Origin: Chitinophaga sp. CB10
GTDB taxonomy: Bacteria > Bacteroidota > Bacteroidia > Chitinophagales > Chitinophagaceae
DNA: 64,000 bases
Assembly (NCBI GenBank): GCA_001870995.2
Contig: MLAV02000018.1
Span: 62,001 to 126,000, forward strand
Direction of reading: 5' to 3'
The position numbers and the translations under genes are program-made. The notes beneath the pieces were generated by a model. It was not told the origin of the DNA and ran no database searches. It saw only the letters and a list, made by a program, of their open reading frames with translations. Every line of letters starts with the position of its first letter. Position 1 is the first letter of the stretch. Below, piece after piece: positions 59,143 through 64,000 of the stretch.

Positions 59143-60969
59143 TTACACTTCATTTTTTTCGAGGGAATTCCACCAGTATTTTTTCAGCAGCAACAGCGTT
59201 ACCACCAGTATGGCTGCGGAAATGTACATGGGCGCCTGCTGTTGCAGCACGAGGTACATGGGCAATGCCATGAGGCAGAGCTGCGCGATAATACCGGTGA
59301 CCACATTAAACATATCGCGGCCAAAATTGCGGTTGGGCTGCAAGGCCGGATTTTCCTGCCACATACGGCGCAGCACCGGCTGCCAAAAGCCCCAGGGGCG
59401 TACGTTATAATAAAACTGTTCGAGTACTTTTTGCTCCACCGGGGGCGTGGCCAGCGTGCCGGCAATACAACCCGCGAGGGAGATGATCAGGATAACGGGG
59501 AAGTACCAAAGGTTTAACCCCGTGAAGATATAAGGGCATACCAGCGCTGCGGCAATACCGGCCAGCATACCCCAGAAGAAGCCGTAGCCGTTGAAACGCC
59601 ACCAGTACCACTTGAGCACGTTGGCTGCCACGTAACCGCCCCACAGGCCGGATACCAGCCATTGCAGCACGCTGTTCACATCTTTGGCAAACACCCCGAT
59701 GATAATACTGGCGACCACTACGAGTATGCCGGAGAGATAGTTGATGCTGCTGATCTTACGGTTGCTTGCCTTTGGATCGATGTACTTCAGGTACACGTCG
59801 TTTACAATATACGCCTGCGCCGCGTTGAGCGTGCCGGCAAACGTACCTATGAAGGAGGCCAGCATGCCGGCTACCAGCAAGCCCATGACGCCTACCGGCG
59901 CAAAGCTGCTGATGGCCGCCGGCAATATTTTTTCGAAATCGATATGATCCCCCGTTTTGAGGTTGAGTTGTTTGTAGTAGATGAGCCCCAGTACGGCGAA
60001 TCCGATGATCATCAGGTATCTTACCGGCATCAGTACGATGGATACAAAGCCGCTCATTTTTGCGGCCTCCTGCGGACTACGGGTGCTGAGGATCTTCTGC
60101 ATGTCGTAGTTGGGCGCCGGGCCGGCCAGGCTTACCAGCAATCCTTTGAACACCATCATCATGAAGAAGGCGCCAAAAAGCGTATAGCCGTCACTGTTAA
60201 TTTTTTCATTTACCTCGGGGATGATGCGGCTCCAATCCAGGTCCAGCTTCCATCCGAAGAAGGGGTTAAACCAACCTTCCGGCACGTTCAGCGCATGTAC
60301 TGCGAGCGCGCGCATGGCGATGACGGCAATGATCACGGCCGCGGCGGTACGGATGACGTATTGTACGGCATCTGCCCACACAATACTGCTCATACCACCG
60401 AGTATGCTGTAAAAAACGGCGAAGAGCGCAAACGCAACGCCATAGAGATGCGGCACGTACTCCGGCTGCACGGTGAAAGGTACATACGGCGCAATGTTTT
60501 GCCAGGGTATGAATATCTCCATAAACTTGCCCAACCCTACAAAGCCATAGGCCATAAAGCCCAGGCAGCTGATCAGCGCAAATACCACCGTGATGGTATG
60601 CGATAAGGCGGCGTCGCGGCCATTGCCAAAACGGGTGATGATCCATTCAGCACCTGTGCTGACATTAGAGCGCCTCAGCCACGCACTCACGAATACCATC
60701 ATGAACACCTGGTTGAAGATCGGCCATAGCCACGGTATCCAGATGCTTTTCATGCCATATACGAACGTCAGCGTTACCAGCCACATAGTGCCGGATATGT
60801 CAAACATATCGGCGGCGTTGGAAAGGCCCAGCATGTACCAGGGGAGCGACTTACCCCCCAGCATATACGCAGTTTTGTTTTGCTTTGCTTTTCTTCTTAA
60901 TAAGAGTCCTATCAGAACAATAATTCCCAGGTAAATGCCGATGATTACCCAATCGATCAGTTGCAACAT
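59143..60969 (-). CDS. sodium:solute symporter family protein
   Basis: 608 residues with about 14 helices and SSS-family landmarks: the first helix MLQLIDWVIIGIYLGIIVLIG, YMLGGKSLPWYMLGLS, GMLASFIGTFAGTLNAAQAYIVNDVYLKYI. It should import a sugar with Na+. The co-transcribed phosphorylase argues for a beta-mannosyl disaccharide, by inference. Confidence 0.88.
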   Translation of the reverse strand: MLQLIDWVIIGIYLGIIVLIGLLLRRKAKQNKTAYMLGGKSLPWYMLGLSNAADMFDISGTMWLVTLTFVYGMKSIWIPWLWPIFNQVFMMVFVSAWLRRSNVSTGAEWIITRFGNGRDAALSHTITVVFALISCLGFMAYGFVGLGKFMEIFIPWQNIAPYVPFTVQPEYVPHLYGVAFALFAVFYSILGGMSSIVWADAVQYVIRTAAAVIIAVIAMRALAVHALNVPEGWFNPFFGWKLDLDWSRIIPEVNEKINSDGYTLFGAFFMMMVFKGLLVSLAGPAPNYDMQKILSTRSPQEAAKMSGFVSIVLMPVRYLMIIGFAVLGLIYYKQLNLKTGDHIDFEKILPAAISSFAPVGVMGLLVAGMLASFIGTFAGTLNAAQAYIVNDVYLKYIDPKASNRKISSINYLSGILVVVASIIIGVFAKDVNSVLQWLVSGLWGGYVAANVLKWYWWRFNGYGFFWGMLAGIAAALVCPYIFTGLNLWYFPVILIISLAGCIAGTLATPPVEQKVLEQFYYNVRPWGFWQPVLRRMWQENPALQPNRNFGRDMFNVVTGIIAQLCLMALPMYLVLQQQAPMYISAAILVVTLLLLKKYWWNSLEKNEV

Positions 60970-61054
60970 TGTTTTGGTTTTTGATCTTCACAAGTTACGA
61001 GGTGTTTGTACTTCGCGGACATATTTCCAGGACCTGTTTAGGATGTTTGATATG

Positions 61055-61085
61055 AAACCGCCGGGATTTAAGGCCCCGGCGGTTT
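61055..61085. terminator. hairpin between susD and the symporter gene
   Basis: An 11-bp perfect stem AAACCGCCGGG/CCCGGCGGTTT with a nine-base loop, 33 bases after susD. The T run after it on the leftward strand is weak, so it may reduce read-through or stabilise the susCD transcript rather than end it. Confidence 0.55.
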
Positions 61086-61117
61086 TCCAGGAGATGAAAC
61101 CATCCCCCGGAACGCTG

Positions 61118-62635
61118 CTATTGTTTATCCCACCAAACACGCGTCATATATTCATCCTTACCCTGGTTGGTAATGGCTGACTGAATACCTTTCGGATTGT
61201 TCACCTGCTCGCTGAGCATATAGGTGAGCCTGCGCGGAATTTGCCCGTTGGTAATATTTCCCGGGTAGTTCACCGGCGTGAGCGCAGGATAGCCGGTGCG
61301 GCGCCAGTTGGCGTGCGACTCCCAACCATTCAGGAAGGTAGCCACCCAGTACTGGTTGCCCAGGGCTTTGAGCTGGTCTGCAGCCGTAGCCGGGAACGGA
61401 TTGGCGGCGAGGTAGGCCTGTATTTGCTGGGCGCTGATCACGCCATTGTCCCCATACATGGCCTGCTGTTTCATGGAATTGGTAACGGCGGCGGCGTACA
61501 TGGCGGCGGCATCGCCGGTGGTCCATCCTTTCACGATCAGCTCCGCCTGCATGAGCTGCACTTCCGCCGGCGTCAGCAGGAAGGTAGGCGCCGTCAGCTG
61601 CAGGATGGTTTTGGTGTTGAGCGTGGAGAAATCTTTCAGCGGGATTGTTGGATAGGCCGCTTTGAAAGAGTTTGCATCCAGGCCGTTAGGCAGGCCTTTC
61701 TGGCTGGCGAGGGCGGTATCCCCGCTGACGGTGCTGACGAATACGCGGCGGCGCGGGTCGCCGGTGTTGGTCAGGTAATCCAGGAAGTATTTGCTGATCT
61801 TGATTTTTTCGTTGGCCAGGTCGTAGCTGTTAAACGTATAGGTGATGGGGTTAGCCACCGCATTTCTTTCCGCGGAATGCCTGATGGCGCACACATCTTC
61901 CGGGAGGGACATTACGCCGCCGGCCAGGGCTTTTGCCGCCCATTCCTTCGCTTTGGCGAGGTCCTGCTTCTCCATGCGGAGGGCGAGCTTCAGCATGAGG
62001 GAGTAAGCGAGTTTTTTCCATTTGGAGAGGTCGCCGTTATACACCACATCAGCGGTACCCAGCGGATTTTTAGCAGCGTCAAAAGCGGCCACTGCTTCGC
62101 TCAGCTCCTTCAGCATGTCCGCATAGATCTCGGACTGTTTGTTGTAGTCAGGCGCGAAGTTGCCGCTCACATAGCCTTTGCCGGCATCGAAGTAAGGCAC
62201 GTCCCCGTAGGCGTCCGTCAGGCGCTGGAATACCAGCACCTTCCAGATCCTGGCGGCGCTGAGCAGGTTGACCTGTGCAGGATCGTTCTTCACAAATTCC
62301 ATCAGCTGCACGATGTTGTTTACCAGCAACCCGTAGGAATCATCAAAGAGGTTGCCGGCGTTATCATTTTTCAGGTACTTATCCCCTTCCCCGCCGTCCA
62401 GCGTTTCCGTGGAGGCCAGCTGTTGCATGGCCATCATATCAAACGCCAGGTTGGTGCGGCGGATGCTGCCCCTGCCCAAAGTGGCGGTGGCTACCTCCGC
62501 GTTGCTCAGCATGGTGAGCGGGGGTACGCTGGTAGGGTTGTTCGGGTTCCTGTTCAGTTCTTCCAGGTCTTTGGTGCAGCTGGCAGCCAGCAGCATCAGG
62601 GAAGCGCCTATATGTGCGAGGTATTTTCTTTTCAT
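61118..62635 (-). CDS. susD: SusD/RagB-like outer-membrane lipoprotein
   Basis: 505 residues from the ATG at 62635 (MKRKYLAHIGASLMLLAASC, lipobox LAASC). Landmarks of the SusD-like_2 group: NRNPNNPTSVPPLTMLSNAEV, WKVLVFQRLTDAYGDVPYF, LSKWKKLAYSLMLKLALRM and WESHANWRRTGYPALTP. It should form the lid of the SusC transporter and bind the glycan. Eight bases upstream of the second gene pair is the partial SusC. Confidence 0.9.
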   Translation of the reverse strand: MKRKYLAHIGASLMLLAASCTKDLEELNRNPNNPTSVPPLTMLSNAEVATATLGRGSIRRTNLAFDMMAMQQLASTETLDGGEGDKYLKNDNAGNLFDDSYGLLVNNIVQLMEFVKNDPAQVNLLSAARIWKVLVFQRLTDAYGDVPYFDAGKGYVSGNFAPDYNKQSEIYADMLKELSEAVAAFDAAKNPLGTADVVYNGDLSKWKKLAYSLMLKLALRMEKQDLAKAKEWAAKALAGGVMSLPEDVCAIRHSAERNAVANPITYTFNSYDLANEKIKISKYFLDYLTNTGDPRRRVFVSTVSGDTALASQKGLPNGLDANSFKAAYPTIPLKDFSTLNTKTILQLTAPTFLLTPAEVQLMQAELIVKGWTTGDAAAMYAAAVTNSMKQQAMYGDNGVISAQQIQAYLAANPFPATAADQLKALGNQYWVATFLNGWESHANWRRTGYPALTPVNYPGNITNGQIPRRLTYMLSEQVNNPKGIQSAITNQGKDEYMTRVWWDKQ

Positions 62636-62656
62636 AACATTTCTCATTAACAGTGA

Positions 62657-64000
62657 TTAGAATTTAACACCGAGGTTAAAGCCGAAGCTTCTTACTGCCG
62701 GCATGCCCAGCATTTCAAATCCCTGGCCGCCGCCCGTAGTATAGCCGGATTCAGGGTCTACTACAGGCACATCTTTATAGATGGTAAACAGGTTGCGCGC
62801 CACGAAGGAGAGGTTTACCGCCTGGAAGGCGGAGCCTTTGATCCAGCGCTGCGGCAGGGAATAGCCCAGCACGATCTGGCGCAGCTTCACGAAGGAAGAG
62901 CTGTACACGAATTGCTCTGCGATGTTGTTGGCAACGAACTTATAGTAATCTTCCGCTGCTACTTTCACTGTGTTAGGCTTACCGTCTGCGGTTACGCCTT
63001 CGCCAATGATACCGCCTTCGCGGCCGGCGAGGGTTCCTTTCGCAAGGCCCTGGTACCAGGCGAGGTTGGTAGTACCGGAGAACATTTTACCGCCAAACTT
63101 ACCATCGATGAGGAAGTCGAGCGACCATTGCCTGTAGGTGAAAGTATTGTTGAAGCCCATTACCATTGGCTGGATACCGTTGCCGAGCCGCGCTACCTTA
63201 CCAGGGATTGGCAGGCCGTTATCGCCATAAACAATGCGGCCCTGCGCATCGCGGGTATAGGTGCTGCCGTAGAGTACGCCGTAAGGCTGGCCTACTTCCG
63301 CATATACGTAGGAGGGCACGCCGCCATCGCCCCAGAGGCCGGAGCGGTTCTGCGCGATTACCATGGACTGCTGGCCGTTGATGAGAGCTTTCACTTCGCT
63401 CTTGTTGTAAGCGAAGTTATAGCTGGTTTGCCATTTGAAATCCTTACTACGTACAGGCGTTCCCGTTAATAACAGTTCCACGCCGGTGTTGCCGATTTTA
63501 GCGGCGTTCATGTAGGTGCTGGTGAATCCGGAGGTGATGGAAATCGGTGAATTCAGGATGGCGTCCGTTACCTGGCGGCTGTACAGCGCGAGGTCGATAC
63601 CCACGCGGCCATTGAAGAAGCGGGCTTCCAGACCGCCTTCGTAGGTAGTGGTGAGCTGCGGGTGCAGGTTGGCGTTAGGTACGGAGCTGGTACCGATACC
63701 GCCCAGCGGCACGCCGTTTAAGGAGTTTGGCAGGGAGTAGGTCAGGTTCAGCTGGTATGCCGCGATATCCTGATCGCTACCCGTCTGGGCCCAGGAGCCT
63801 CTTACTTTAGCGAAGCTGATCCACTCCGGCATTTTCCATGCGTCGGAGATGACGAAGCTGGCGCCTACAGAGGGATAGAAGATGTTGTTATTTTTCGGGT
63901 CCAGGGTAGAGAACCAATCGTTTCTGCCCGTGAGTGTTAAGTACAGGTAGTTATGAAATCCGAGTTCAGCAGATCCGAATACGGAGTTGATCTGGGATTC
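62657..64000 (-). CDS. susC: SusC/RagA family TonB-dependent transporter, 5' end missing
   Basis: The reading frame runs off the right edge; about 448 C-terminal residues are present, beginning in the barrel (LYLTLTGRNDWFSTLDP, FYPSVGASFVISD) and ending KFGVNLGVKF-like (SFGFNLGVKF) with a terminal aromatic. The annotated ATG in this frame at 63832 is internal. Forms the outer-membrane channel for the SusD-bound glycan; ligand inferred as a beta-mannan fragment from the operon. Confidence 0.93.
   Translation of the reverse strand, partial: ESQINSVFGSAELGFHNYLYLTLTGRNDWFSTLDPKNNNIFYPSVGASFVISDAWKMPEWISFAKVRGSWAQTGSDQDIAAYQLNLTYSLPNSLNGVPLGGIGTSSVPNANLHPQLTTTYEGGLEARFFNGRVGIDLALYSRQVTDAILNSPISITSGFTSTYMNAAKIGNTGVELLLTGTPVRSKDFKWQTSYNFAYNKSEVKALINGQQSMVIAQNRSGLWGDGGVPSYVYAEVGQPYGVLYGSTYTRDAQGRIVYGDNGLPIPGKVARLGNGIQPMVMGFNNTFTYRQWSLDFLIDGKFGGKMFSGTTNLAWYQGLAKGTLAGREGGIIGEGVTADGKPNTVKVAAEDYYKFVANNIAEQFVYSSSFVKLRQIVLGYSLPQRWIKGSAFQAVNLSFVARNLFTIYKDVPVVDPESGYTTGGGQGFEMLGMPAVRSFGFNLGVKF

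Overview
The window reads as chromosomal DNA of a Bacteroidota member, most likely Chitinophagaceae (Chitinophaga-like). This rests on family content and signals. There is a SusC/SusD pair at the right edge, a CHU-type gliding/type IX secretion C-terminal domain protein, a SprE/PorW-like TPR protein, a Porin_10 protein, two LytS/LytTR two-component systems, an HMA-AraC regulator and HYC_CC_PP/DUF4288 proteins. Many promoters fit the Bacteroidota -33 TTTG / -7 TAnnTTTG pattern with about 19 bases between them. The region is mostly ordinary core genome; I see no prophage, insertion sequence or CRISPR array.

Layout. 1-2400: a membrane protein, three tandem tRNA-Val(UAC) genes separated by covarying terminators, and a lipoprotein. 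2480-5431: a DtxR/MntR repressor with a candidate operator, an Nramp transporter fused to a UspA domain, and an FlK-like thioesterase. 5489-9040: a leftward envelope-stress-like operon (two LiaF-like membrane proteins, DUF4288, LytS kinase, LytTR regulator) whose promoter is preceded by a LytTR-like direct repeat. 9217-13470: a flavin reductase, an SGNH esterase and two unrelated isocitrate dehydrogenases side by side. 13624-18659: a large secreted repeat protein and an L,D-transpeptidase. 18880-21467: a copper/heavy-metal style operon ending in an HMA-AraC regulator. 21683-27122: porin, purine nucleoside phosphorylase, succinyl-CoA synthetase beta, thioredoxin-like protein. 27454-33016: PBP1A and a SprE-like protein. 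33254-35430: an M23-type membrane anchor without its peptidase domain, bactofilin, AtpZ, an AtpI-like protein and a SprT-like protein, with no ATP synthase genes. 35485-43983: M28 peptidase, YidC, CTP synthase, thioesterase, HD hydrolase, GT-C-like membrane protein, DUF488.

43980-47782 is a sulfite (or nitrite) reduction and siroheme operon with a near-consensus promoter, a leader of about 230 bases carrying a 19-codon ORF, and an intrinsic terminator that could be opposed by an alternative pairing: a candidate attenuator. 48051-48430 is a 16-unit minisatellite abutting the promoter of a HAD phosphatase gene whose 3' end is in turn followed by three decayed copies of itself. 49377-57731 holds a cyclase, ribosomal protein S1, a rhomboid protease, a long IspH and a second TPR-LytS/LytTR pair. 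57960-64000 is a probable beta-mannoside utilisation locus (GH130 phosphorylase, sodium:solute symporter, SusD, partial SusC).

The observations I would check first are the leader of the sulfite reductase operon, the LytTR-like site upstream of the Lia-like operon, the altered cofactor-site residues of the first isocitrate dehydrogenase, the repeats on both sides of the HAD gene, and the bactofilin/AtpZ cluster uncoupled from both M23 peptidase and ATP synthase.
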